A DNA stretch of 64,000 nucleotides from a virus, in IMG/VR virus record IMGVR_UViG_3300022927_000008, positions 1 to 64,000 of that record; one strand, 5' to 3'. This document shows, piece by piece, positions 52,501 to 59,813 of the stretch (position 1 is the first letter of the stretch; every line of letters starts with the position of its first letter). Below the pieces are notes generated by a model. The model saw only the letters and a list, made by a program, of their open reading frames with translations, had not been told where the DNA came from and did not search any database. The translations under genes and the position numbers were made by a program.

Positions 52501-52921
52501 TTTTTAGTTCTTTAATATGTTTACACTCTCTAGTTTTCGATCTCCAAACACCTGGGCAGTTACAACTAAATGTAATTTTTCCAGTGGGTAAAGTCACCTT
52601 ACGTGCCTCATAGGTAATATCAGGATTACTCTTAGAAGTAAACTCCATAACTACCATATTTGGCTCTTTTGGCTTAACCTCAGGACGTTCCCATTTAATG
52701 TCACTCAATTTGGTTTCAGGATGTACCTCTGTCCAAGTAGGCATAATGTATTTTTTACCATCCATCACTATAAGTGAAGGGGGCATCCAATCGTGTTCAT
52801 GCTCATATGTCAAGCGTTGCACATTCACAAACTTGTGTCCTTTAGGTTTATACTTAAATTGTGAAGAATCTTGTACTACCTCTCGGTATTTACCGTCTTC
52901 CCAAATTTGAAAAATCGCCAT
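52493..52921 (-). CDS. SWIM zinc-finger protein (142 aa)
   Basis: A 142-residue protein whose C-terminus FSCNCPGVWRSKTRECKHIKEL (residues about 117-138) is a SWIM-type C-x-C-x(n)-C-x-H zinc finger, a DNA- or protein-binding module. The N-terminal 110 residues are beta-rich (HKFVNVQRLTYEHEHDWMPPSLIVMDGKKYIMPTW). It is driven by a GTCAT promoter located inside the upstream gene. A regulatory or DNA-metabolism role is likely. Confidence 0.75.
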   Translation of the reverse strand: MAIFQIWEDGKYREVVQDSSQFKYKPKGHKFVNVQRLTYEHEHDWMPPSLIVMDGKKYIMPTWTEVHPETKLSDIKWERPEVKPKEPNMVVMEFTSKSNPDITYEARKVTLPTGKITFSCNCPGVWRSKTRECKHIKELKNA

Positions 52922-53115
52922 TGCTTAAACTTATTCCATAAATATAAGAATAAATTTTTAGGCTTCCCCGGTTTTGCTATGACGATTTTATGACTGACTT
53001 CTTTATCTTCCTTTTCTAATTGGTCTTCTAAAGTAACCATCATACACATTCCATTAAGCATCATGGGGTAATAAGCCGCTACAAAGGCTAAATCTTCATC
53101 AGACATAGCCTCCAT
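52876..53115 (-). CDS. Small protein whose 3' end carries the next promoter (79 aa)
   Basis: Start set at ATG 53115 (MEAMSDEDLAFVAAYYPMML), because the longer in-frame ORF is out of frame with, and overlaps, the real 59-residue gene upstream. A GTG start at VTAKQAM a few codons earlier is possible. The C-terminal part (SHKIVIAKPGKPKNLFLYLWNKFKQWRFFKFG) is translated from the promoter of the SWIM gene, so its sequence may be dictated by that promoter. Confidence 0.5.
   Translation of the reverse strand: MEAMSDEDLAFVAAYYPMMLNGMCMMVTLEDQLEKEDKEVSHKIVIAKPGKPKNLFLYLWNKFKQWRFFKFGKTVNTER
52940..52994 (-). promoter_or_regulatory. GTCAT-type promoter inside a coding region
   Basis: Boxes 52979-52983 and 52990-52994, 11 bp apart; TATATTT 52940-52946; spacing 33 bp. 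Lies within the 79-residue gene and drives the SWIM-finger gene. Confidence 0.6.
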
Positions 53116-53143
53116 AGCCTGCTTAGCTGTCACTATTTGGGGG

Positions 53144-53323
53144 TCAACGTTTACCACGCTTACCACTGTAGTAATCTTCCAAGTCCTCTTCTTCTGGTGG
53201 GAGGTAACCTGGTTTTTTGGGTTTTTTCTTCTTGCGCTCCTTATAAGCAGGAGACTCATGTTCCATAAAACGATCCCATTTTTGGAACGCATCTAACCTT
53301 TGGTGTGGGCTATTTTTGCTCAT
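53144..53323 (-). CDS. Small basic protein (59 aa)
   Basis: An ATG at 53323 overlaps the stop of the KTKTSKNK protein (ATGA) and opens MSKNSPHQRLDAFQKWDRFM, EHESPAYKERKKKKPKKPGY, LPPEEEDLEDYYSGKRGKR. Lys-rich centre, acidic then basic end. The coupling identifies this frame as the real one here. Unknown function. Confidence 0.6.
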   Translation of the reverse strand: MSKNSPHQRLDAFQKWDRFMEHESPAYKERKKKKPKKPGYLPPEEEDLEDYYSGKRGKR

Positions 53324-53460
53324 CGTCCTTGACCTCTATAGGCTTTTTTATAGTTTTTAGAATTTTTATTTTTGCTGGTTTTTGTTTTAGCGTGAACACC
53401 AGGGCGGCTCACTTTGTTGGTGCTGGGGGCATTTTCCAATGCGCTGATTTTCCTAGCCAT
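53320..53460 (-). CDS. Small basic protein, GVHAKTKTSKNK type (46 aa)
   Basis: An ATG at 53460 opens MARKISALENAPSTNKVSRP, GVHAKTKTSKNKNSKNYKKA, YRGQGR. The 'R-P-G-V-H-A-K-T-K-T-S-K ... Y-K-K-x-Y-R-G-Q-G-R' pattern is one I recall as a recurrent tiny protein in phages. It overlaps the genes on both sides by 4-8 bases. Probably nucleic-acid- or ribosome-associated; function unknown. Confidence 0.65.
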   Translation of the reverse strand: MARKISALENAPSTNKVSRPGVHAKTKTSKNKNSKNYKKAYRGQGR

Positions 53461-53764
53461 TTTTTGATTTTAAATAGTTTATTGCTTCAGTTATTTTAAT
53501 ACAATCTTCGTATTCTTCTTCACGCTCATAATGAGCTAAGTTTGTTCCTAAGATATCAATAAATTCATCTGTTTCCATTGATAATGTATAAATAGCTCCT
53601 TCTTCCTCCACTTCTACTTCAAACACAGGAATTTGTTTTTTCTTAGTATCCAAATTATTTAGTATCTTTTCTACAATTCCTTTAGCAAGCATAAAATCTT
53701 TAGTTTTAGCCATATTAAGGAATTCTTCATACGTTCCTACCTTTATGTGTTTCACGTACGGCAT
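53453..53764 (-). CDS. Unknown protein with UVR-like C-terminal motif (103 aa)
   Basis: Start set at ATG 53764 (MPYVKHIKVGTYEEFLNMAK), two bases after the upstream stop; the TTG further upstream is less likely. The C-terminus NLAHYEREEEYEDCIKITEAINYLK matches the UVR-like motif seen in the 149- and 115-residue proteins. No other domain recognised. Confidence 0.65.
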   Translation of the reverse strand: MPYVKHIKVGTYEEFLNMAKTKDFMLAKGIVEKILNNLDTKKKQIPVFEVEVEEEGAIYTLSMETDEFIDILGTNLAHYEREEEYEDCIKITEAINYLKSKNG

Positions 53765-53765
53765 A

Positions 53766-53921
53766 TCAAAATAGATCAAGGTAATCTCCTTTTATTTGTT
53801 TTGACTTGAATTTAAGCATCTTTTCGTCATTCTCCAAACTTTTTGTCGCAAGCTTTTCAAGATGTTTACGTTTTTGTCCATCGTAATCGTCTACTAATTT
53901 TTGATGCTTACGCTTTTTCAT
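53766..53921 (-). CDS. Small basic helical protein (51 aa)
   Basis: An ATG at 53921 opens MKKRKHQKLVDDYDGQKRKH, LEKLATKSLENDEKMLKFKS, KQIKGDYLDLF. It overlaps the GH16 gene by 14 bases and couples to the 103-residue gene. Starts like the other MKKRK basic peptide at 46.9 kb. Unknown function. Confidence 0.6.
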   Translation of the reverse strand: MKKRKHQKLVDDYDGQKRKHLEKLATKSLENDEKMLKFKSKQIKGDYLDLF

Positions 53922-54615
53922 ACTTAAAGTATTTTATAGTAAAGTTACTAAGTGGTATTTCTGAATAGGGCATATCCTGTGTAACATGGTTATTTATTAC
54001 AACATTCATTTTAGTATTATTTACCTGTTTCATTACAACTGGATCACTTATTACACGGACTAATCTGTCATTGTAATAAAACTTTAATGAGTCTAAGCTC
54101 CAATTTAATTTGTACTTTAAGAAGTGTTTTGTGGGATCTTTAAAGCCCATAAAATGACTTTTAGGTCCCCACATTTTATTTTTACCCTCTTCAGAGTAGT
54201 GTACATTTGTATCTATATGCCTACAAGCCCAAGGTTTGTTCCAATTAAACCTATGATAATTTGGTTTTTTATGAGAATAACCTTCAAATATATCAATTTC
54301 AGGGGGCCAACTGTCCCAACTCCACATCCAAAAAGCAGGCCATAAGTTCTTACCATATGGTAATTTAGCTTTTATTTCAAATATGCCAGGACCAAATTCA
54401 GTAGCACATGATACCAAACCTACACCTACTTTAGGTCTAATTCCTAATTCTTTAAACTCCTTAGGGTTGTATTGGGTTTTTAAAGTTAAATAGTTTTTTA
54501 ATGTAATTTGAACTGCACTAGGATCATACCAACAATAGGGTTTATCCTTGTGTACCTGTCCCCACCTTTCTTGGGTTAACCATTTATATCCTGACCATTC
54601 TATTACTTTGCTCAT
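53908..54615 (-). CDS. Glycoside hydrolase family 16 endo-glycanase
   Basis: A 235-residue GH16 enzyme. The catalytic E106-I-D108-I-F-E111 (W-P-P-E-I-D-I-F-E-G) is the exact GH16 E-x-D-x-x-E active site with nucleophile and acid/base, preceded by the conserved FEIKAKLPYGKNLWPAFWMW strand pair. Clan members cleave beta-1,3/1,4-glucans, agars or carrageenans. There is no signal peptide, so it is used in the cytoplasm, released at lysis, or virion-bound. It is coupled to the HNH-fold gene (4-base overlap) beside the glycan genes. Confidence 0.85.
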   Translation of the reverse strand: MSKVIEWSGYKWLTQERWGQVHKDKPYCWYDPSAVQITLKNYLTLKTQYNPKEFKELGIRPKVGVGLVSCATEFGPGIFEIKAKLPYGKNLWPAFWMWSWDSWPPEIDIFEGYSHKKPNYHRFNWNKPWACRHIDTNVHYSEEGKNKMWGPKSHFMGFKDPTKHFLKYKLNWSLDSLKFYYNDRLVRVISDPVVMKQVNNTKMNVVINNHVTQDMPYSEIPLSNFTIKYFKYEKA

Positions 54616-55238
54616 ATCCTTGATATCAAATCTAATTCATCTTTATCTTCTAAACCTAGTTCTTTTAGGCGTTGAAGGTGATAATCATCAATTTCCCAAT
54701 CTACTTGACCTTCATTAACTGGTTTATATTCCTCCATTGTTTGGATTTGTTTGTCACTAAATATGTCCCCAACTGTTAAAAAGTAACAATTATAACAAAG
54801 GAGTTCTACGTTATCTAATTTATAATTTTTTTTATTATTGTCTTTAAAGTTCATTATTAACGGAACTTTGTAATCTAACACCCTGCGTTCATTAAATGAA
54901 CAATTTGAACAACAATCCTCTAAATAACCCTCCCCTATCATTCTCTCACGAATTTTAGCAGCTGAAAAGTGGGAACTATCAACTCTACCTTCTATAATGT
55001 CTAACACAGCAGGTTGTTTTACACTACCATTTAAAAACTTGGGTATACCTTTACCTGCTTGGTTTTTATGTTGTTCAAATAGGTCTGGGTAACCTTCTTC
55101 AGTGGCTTCATAATTTTTGGCCCATTTTTTGTAGTGAATGTAGGAAACACCTAAGTAACGAGCGGCTGCACGGTTAGACATAGTCTTATTCATAGCTGCT
55201 TGTATCTGTTGTTTACTTAGGGGTTTTGCCTTGGGCAT
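54612..55238 (-). CDS. HTH plus degenerate HNH-like zinc protein (208 aa)
   Basis: The N-terminal helix-turn-helix (KQQIQAAMNKTMSNRAAARYLGVSYIHYKKWAK, residues about 8-41) resembles site-specific DNA-binding HTHs. The C-terminal part has C-S-N-C ... C-Y-N-C knuckles framing VPLIMNFKDNNKKNYKLDNVELL. That matches the HNH frame (P-L-x-L-H-H-I-D-G-N ... N-L-x-L-L-C-P-N-C), but the catalytic His pair is replaced by N-F. It is probably a DNA-binding regulator derived from a homing endonuclease rather than an active nuclease. Confidence 0.7.
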   Translation of the reverse strand: MPKAKPLSKQQIQAAMNKTMSNRAAARYLGVSYIHYKKWAKNYEATEEGYPDLFEQHKNQAGKGIPKFLNGSVKQPAVLDIIEGRVDSSHFSAAKIRERMIGEGYLEDCCSNCSFNERRVLDYKVPLIMNFKDNNKKNYKLDNVELLCYNCYFLTVGDIFSDKQIQTMEEYKPVNEGQVDWEIDDYHLQRLKELGLEDKDELDLISRI

Positions 55239-55641
55239 TTTTATCTATTTTTATTTTTAGATCTACTAAGTATTCCCACAATTCTTCTTTAGTATTAAAC
55301 ATATATTCAACACCTTCATCATCTAAAAAGGGTACTACTCGTTTATTATCGTCAAATCTTGTGTATACATAAAATAGTATAGCTTCTGCAGCAACAGGTT
55401 CAAAGCAGAAATGGACTAGACTTTCTATAACTTGAAAGTAAATATCATCAATTGTTGATATATCTATTTTAAATTCATCGTACAATTTATGTTGACGCTG
55501 CCAAGCTTCCTCAAATAAACCTATTATACGAATAAACTCATTTTTTATTTTAGCTTCAGTGTCTGCCTTATCACTAGTAAGGTGAACAGTGGTTCCTAAA
55601 ATAGATTCAAGTATTTCCTTTATTTCTTTTTTCTGCCCCAT
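55213..55641 (-). CDS. Unknown helical protein (142 aa)
   Basis: A 142-residue helical protein (KEILESILGTTVHLTSDKADTEAKIKNEFIRIIGLFEEAWQRQHKLYDEFKIDISTIDD ... EPVAAEAILFYVYTRFDDNKRVVPFLDDEGVEYMF). It overlaps the HTH gene by 26 bases and the 115-residue gene by 35. No family recognised. Confidence 0.65.
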   Translation of the reverse strand: MGQKKEIKEILESILGTTVHLTSDKADTEAKIKNEFIRIIGLFEEAWQRQHKLYDEFKIDISTIDDIYFQVIESLVHFCFEPVAAEAILFYVYTRFDDNKRVVPFLDDEGVEYMFNTKEELWEYLVDLKIKIDKNAQGKTPK

Positions 55642-55954
55642 TAACCTTTTGTTTTAACTTAACCAATTTAGCACACTTATCATAATCTTCTTGTTTCTCG
55701 TAAAACTTAATAACTCCTTCAATAGCAGCTTTAAAATTACGTCTGTATATTATTACTGAACATTCTAAATTAGGTATGTGGATTATTTTAGCTTGAGTAA
55801 AGTTAGTCTCTAATGCTTCTTCTATCCCACTTACAACTTCATCAAATAATAGCTTGTGGAAATCCTCAGATTCAGTTAGTATATCTAAATCTTCTTTATC
55901 ATCATAAAGTATTTCCACAGCAAGGATTTCACGTTTTTTATTTTCCTTATCCAT
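55607..55954 (-). CDS. Unknown protein with UVR-like C-terminal motif (115 aa)
   Basis: A 115-residue protein. The central part is alpha/beta (FHKLLFDEVVSGIEEALETNFTQAKIIHIPNLECSVIIYRRNF) and VIKFYEKQEDYDKCAKLVKLKQKVN forms a UVR-like helical hairpin. It is headed by a late motif 4 nt before the ATG, so it starts the HNH-fold/GH16 transcript. Function unknown. Confidence 0.65.
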   Translation of the reverse strand: MDKENKKREILAVEILYDDKEDLDILTESEDFHKLLFDEVVSGIEEALETNFTQAKIIHIPNLECSVIIYRRNFKAAIEGVIKFYEKQEDYDKCAKLVKLKQKVNGAEKRNKGNT

Positions 55955-55958
55955 GGTT

Positions 55959-55966
55959 ATAAATAT
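55959..55966 (-). promoter_or_regulatory. Late-type promoter motif ATATTTAT, 4 nt from ATG
   Basis: Minus-strand AAATATTTATAACCATG; it fills the entire gap between the GT2 stop and the 115-residue gene. It probably drives the GH16 operon. Confidence 0.5.
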
Positions 55967-56743
55967 TTAGAAATCTAACATTTTAGAGTTATTGTCTGGG
56001 TTGTGTTTAGCCCATTGCCCCCATTTGTACTTAAAATATTCGTGGCAAAGTTGTTCTTTTTGCTGTTTGTTAATTTTTTCTTCATAAGTAGCTTCTGTGC
56101 CATATGAAACAAAGTGATAAAAATGGCACTCGTAAGTTCTTAACATTCTTAATCCTGCTATCTCACATTTAAGAAAAAAGTCCCAATCAACAACCCAAGC
56201 ACCAGGATAAGATTCATCCCATCCCCCTATTTTCATATAATCCCATTTATTCATAAAAATAGGTAAGGTACACCCAGTTTCTTCAACTTTACTTTCTTCT
56301 ATAATACTTTCTTCATACTCCCAAAATGCCTTTAAATCAAACTTTTTAGGATCCCTACCTAAATTTTTAATATGCATCTGTTTGAACATGCTAGGAATAG
56401 GTTCAATTTGATTGGGAGTAACTACAGATCCAGGAGAATAACTTGCTATTAATGCTATATCCCATTGGTCTGGGAATACATTGTCATCGTTGACTATAAG
56501 GATTTTGTTTGATGTAGCATTAAAAACTCCTAAGTTAGTAGCCCTGCTAAGACCCACATTTTCTTCTAAGTTAAGGATTTCAATGTGTTTTTTATACTTT
56601 TCAAGGATCTCTTTATTTAGATCATAAAAACCATCTACTACTACTATTATTTGATTCTTTTCAGTTTGACCTTCAATAGCAGATTTTAAACACAGATCTA
56701 AAACTTCAGGTTCTTTATAAGTAGGAATAATTACAGAAATCAT
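55967..56743 (-). CDS. Glycosyltransferase family 2 (258 aa)
   Basis: Classical GT2: MISVIIPTYKEPEVLDLCLKSAIEGQTEKNQIIVVVDG at the N-terminus, the NVGLSRATNLGVFNATSNKILIVNDDNVF segment (NDD metal site, residues about 65-95), and GGWDESYPGAWVVDWDFFLKCEIAG (ED/WDFF-type acceptor region). It uses a nucleotide-sugar donor; acceptor unknown. Member of the glycan operon. Confidence 0.85.
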   Translation of the reverse strand: MISVIIPTYKEPEVLDLCLKSAIEGQTEKNQIIVVVDGFYDLNKEILEKYKKHIEILNLEENVGLSRATNLGVFNATSNKILIVNDDNVFPDQWDIALIASYSPGSVVTPNQIEPIPSMFKQMHIKNLGRDPKKFDLKAFWEYEESIIEESKVEETGCTLPIFMNKWDYMKIGGWDESYPGAWVVDWDFFLKCEIAGLRMLRTYECHFYHFVSYGTEATYEEKINKQQKEQLCHEYFKYKWGQWAKHNPDNNSKMLDF

Positions 56744-56760
56744 ATTTTAAAATTATTTTA

Positions 56761-57501
56761 TTAAGAAGTAATTTTTATGCTATATAGTTCACCTTCAAAT
56801 AAAGTTGTAGTAAGGTAACCTAATAACCTTTCGAACCCATGGGCTAAACTACCATAGCGGTCATATCCCTCTTCAAATTTAGGAAGGAGAGAAGGAATAT
56901 CTATTAAATTATAAAGATTTTTCATATAGAGATCATTTACTAAAAACATAGTCCCAGCAAAAAAAGGAGGGGCAAGTCTTTTATCTTTAAATACTAAAGT
57001 AGAGTCTGTGTTGAGGAGTTTTAATGCTTTTTTTATAAAGGGAAGAGCATCTAGATAATTTACGTTATCTAAAGTTTCACTAAATAACCAAGGAGCAGAA
57101 CCTACCATACAGGGGACCGTATTAGATGAAAGCTCAGAAAGAGCAGTAACATATTGCATATTACTATGTAAAAAGCTATCTACTAATTGAGTTCTCCACA
57201 TTTCTCCTAACTTAGGGGTATGAATAGACTTTTTTCCATGGATCTTTATATAATATTTATAAGGAATTGACTTAATTTGATCACAAACATGTAAGAAAGG
57301 AGCTACATCTAACCCTTTATTTTCTACTAAAAATACTTCTTTACTATACTTACTAATATCTTTTATATAGGGGGTATTTAAATTGTTTACACTAACATAC
57401 AAATCAGTTTTAGGATTATTTTGCAAAATAGATTTTAACCTAACTCTAAACCAAGGCCACAAATCTTGATAGTGTAAATGTAAAATAATAGCTACTTTCA
57501 T
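56761..57501 (-). CDS. RgpF-like rhamnan-synthesis family protein (246 aa)
   Basis: A 246-residue protein matching the RgpF (rhamnan synthesis F) pattern: VAIILHLHYQDLWPWF at the start, then VENKGLDVAPFLHVCDQI (residues about 79-96) and YYIKIHGKKSIHTPKLGEMWRTQL (about 102-125), the family signature 'N-x-G-x-D-x-x-P-F ... K-x-H-x-K'. Such proteins transfer deoxyhexoses onto cell-wall polysaccharides. Overlaps the GT2 gene by 4 bases. Confidence 0.75.
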   Translation of the reverse strand: MKVAIILHLHYQDLWPWFRVRLKSILQNNPKTDLYVSVNNLNTPYIKDISKYSKEVFLVENKGLDVAPFLHVCDQIKSIPYKYYIKIHGKKSIHTPKLGEMWRTQLVDSFLHSNMQYVTALSELSSNTVPCMVGSAPWLFSETLDNVNYLDALPFIKKALKLLNTDSTLVFKDKRLAPPFFAGTMFLVNDLYMKNLYNLIDIPSLLPKFEEGYDRYGSLAHGFERLLGYLTTTLFEGELYSIKITS

Positions 57502-58118
57502 CCTATTTGTGCATATCTATTATTTTGAAAAACTTGTCGTTCTATTTCTTTATTATGAATAATACTAAAATGTTCTTCCATAGGTAAAGTAACATAAGTT
57601 TCATAACCTTTAACCATCCCATGTACTTGATGTCCTTCCCACTGAATTTTGGAGGAATTTTTATATATTCTTTTTTGAGGGTCAGGCCAGTTTACCCATC
57701 CTTCAGGTGATACCTGCCATCCCCATTGTTTAGTGTGTTGGGGGGTAAGACCTTCTACTATGTTTTTTCTGGGGGTAATTAATAAATCAACAGGGTTCTC
57801 TTTAAGGATATTTTTTAGGTTAATTAGAAGAATCTCACTAGGAATCTCATCAGCATCTAATTGAAATATGTAGTCCCCAGTACATTTAGTTTGGAGGTAA
57901 TTTTTATTTTCTAAAAAGTTTTGTTTAAAATCAAAAGGATAGTAATCAATGTCATCTTCATACTTTTCAAGAACTTCTATAGTCTCATTAGTAATCCGAT
58001 TCTTATCATATACTATTACAATTTCATCTTCATTGTCAATTTTTTCTATTAAATAAGAAATTAAATTATCTATTTCTTTATCTTCATTACATACTGTAAG
58101 GCCGTAACTTATTTTCAT
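57498..58118 (-). CDS. Glycosyltransferase family 2 (206 aa)
   Basis: A short GT2: ISYGLTVCNEDKEIDNLISYL, then DEIVIVYDKN, and the metal site QLDADEIP near residues 90-97, followed by NWPDPQKRIYKNSSKIQWEGHQVH. That layout is typical of GT2 proteins acting on surface sugars. Overlaps its neighbours by 4 bases on both sides. Confidence 0.8.
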   Translation of the reverse strand: MKISYGLTVCNEDKEIDNLISYLIEKIDNEDEIVIVYDKNRITNETIEVLEKYEDDIDYYPFDFKQNFLENKNYLQTKCTGDYIFQLDADEIPSEILLINLKNILKENPVDLLITPRKNIVEGLTPQHTKQWGWQVSPEGWVNWPDPQKRIYKNSSKIQWEGHQVHGMVKGYETYVTLPMEEHFSIIHNKEIERQVFQNNRYAQIG

Positions 58119-58546
58119 TTTTTTTCTTCTTTAAACATACCAATATAATCAAGAGCTTCCATATAATCGTGTTCGGCAAAGTGTTTTAGATTTTGCATAT
58201 CCATTTTATAAGTTTTTTCACTTTGATCTTCAGAAAGAGCTTTTACAGCAGCCCATCTCCATTCTTTAACATTTTTACCATCAGCATACACCATTCCTTT
58301 TTCAGGATTATTAGTAGCAGAAGGCATCCAATTTAAACCTTTATCATCTACATAAATAAGATCCTTATACAACTCGGGAAGTATTTCTATTTGCTCACTA
58401 AGAAATGAACTGCCAGATTGCATTAAAGTATTAGTTGTAAATCCACACCCATAACATAAACTTATAACGTAATCCGCCCCCATTTCTTGTTCGTAACAAG
58501 CATCGCTTCCACAACGAGGACATATTGTTAATTTATCTTTCAACAT
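58115..58546 (-). CDS. Zinc-ribbon protein (143 aa)
   Basis: A 143-residue protein with an N-terminal zinc ribbon (C-P-R-C near residues 9-12 and C-Y-G-C near 31-34) and an alpha/beta remainder (LIYVDDKGLNWMPSATNNPEKGMVYADGKNVKEWRWAAVKAL). It sits among glycosyltransferase genes and overlaps both neighbours. Role unknown; possibly nucleic-acid or partner binding. Confidence 0.7.
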   Translation of the reverse strand: MLKDKLTICPRCGSDACYEQEMGADYVISLCYGCGFTTNTLMQSGSSFLSEQIEILPELYKDLIYVDDKGLNWMPSATNNPEKGMVYADGKNVKEWRWAAVKALSEDQSEKTYKMDMQNLKHFAEHDYMEALDYIGMFKEEKK

Positions 58547-59813
58547 TTTCTAATTTTTTAAGTTTAGGTAATTTCAAACTAATTTCATTAGGGACATCAG
58601 GTAAGTGTTCTTCCATTATTACCTCTAAAGCTTGTTTCATATTTCCATAACTAAAATGGTTTTTACTTTTATGGTATTGGAGTAATGCCTGTTTTTTATA
58701 TTTAGGATAGTTATCAAAAACATCTTTTAAATAGGAAACTGCCTGAGAGGGTTCTACTGAGAACCAACTTCCTTCTTTAAGGAGAATGTTTTTTACTAAT
58801 GCACTATCATGTACTTTAGTAAGCTTTCCTTCTAACAAAGTAGTAAATTTACTATCTAAAAAATCAATATGGCCACTCCAATTAGTAGTAATAATAGGTT
58901 TTTTAGTTAAACTAAATTCTAATAAGGGTCTACCAAATCCTTCCCCTTTAGTTAAAGATATCATAGCTTTAACTTTTTTATGATTGTAAAGATTATTCAT
59001 CTCTTCATCAGTAAGTTCACCATGAAGTAAATAAATATTAGGTAAAGTGTCTGCTTCTATTGTTTTTTTAATTTCATCTATTTTATCTAAGATCATTTCT
59101 CTATCCATATAAGATGCACCCGCCCCACTAGTTTTTAAAATTAATGCAGGTGTTTTTTTCTGGTTTTTGAATGTTTCGTAGAAGAGTTTTATCATTAGGC
59201 CTACATTTTTCCTATCTTCTCCTACAACTCCTTGCATCCAATGTCCTACAAATAAGTAAGCAAATTGATCTTTTATATCTTTTAAATCAAATTTATTAGT
59301 TTCTTTTGAAGGAAAATATTTAGTTAAATCCGCTCCTTCAAATAATACTTCTATAGGTTTTTCTATATATATTTCAACAGGAGTATCTCCTTCTTTATGT
59401 TCAAATCTAAGGTTTTCAAATGTATTTTTGGAATGATTTGAAGATACTAAATTTAAATCCATTCTATTTAATCCCTGGATCCATGAGGGATCACATACGG
59501 TGGTTTCTATGCCGGCAGTAATTCCAATATTATATTCCCCTACAGGTTGGAATTCATTAGGTACACTAATTTGAGCCCACACTTGGGGTTTCGCAGGAAG
59601 TTGATTACCTGGAGGAAGAAGGTGGGGTTGTATAAATCCCCATTCCTCTAAATTATTTTCTATAAACCCCCAAGGGCAACTCCCCCATCTTTGGGGTAGA
59701 ACTTTTACATTATATTTGTCAAGCTCAATAATAGCTCTAACTAAATCTCGAGAACGTGCTCCATAACCTGAGTAAGTGTCTATGGGGCAACTTATTATAA
59801 ATAAAGGTTTCAT
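58533..59813 (-). CDS. Glycosyltransferase, GT-B fold, family 4-like (426 aa)
   Basis: A 426-residue GT-B protein. The N-terminal domain starts PLFIISCPIDTYSGYGARSRDLVRAIIELDKYNVKVLPQ. The C-terminal domain has the donor-binding E-x7-E pattern in ISLTKGEGFGRPLLEFSLTKKPIITTNWSG (residues about 285-315). It is a retaining transferase by family. The GYGARSRDLV start also occurs in GT4 enzymes of surface-polysaccharide operons. Shares a base with the upstream GT. Confidence 0.8.
   Translation of the reverse strand: MKPLFIISCPIDTYSGYGARSRDLVRAIIELDKYNVKVLPQRWGSCPWGFIENNLEEWGFIQPHLLPPGNQLPAKPQVWAQISVPNEFQPVGEYNIGITAGIETTVCDPSWIQGLNRMDLNLVSSNHSKNTFENLRFEHKEGDTPVEIYIEKPIEVLFEGADLTKYFPSKETNKFDLKDIKDQFAYLFVGHWMQGVVGEDRKNVGLMIKLFYETFKNQKKTPALILKTSGAGASYMDREMILDKIDEIKKTIEADTLPNIYLLHGELTDEEMNNLYNHKKVKAMISLTKGEGFGRPLLEFSLTKKPIITTNWSGHIDFLDSKFTTLLEGKLTKVHDSALVKNILLKEGSWFSVEPSQAVSYLKDVFDNYPKYKKQALLQYHKSKNHFSYGNMKQALEVIMEEHLPDVPNEISLKLPKLKKLENVER

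Noticed and set aside
53116-53292. N-terminal extension of the 79-residue gene (MRSKNGIVLWNM...)
   Set aside because: It overlaps the 59-residue gene in another frame, whose ATGA coupling and composition show it to be the real coding frame there.
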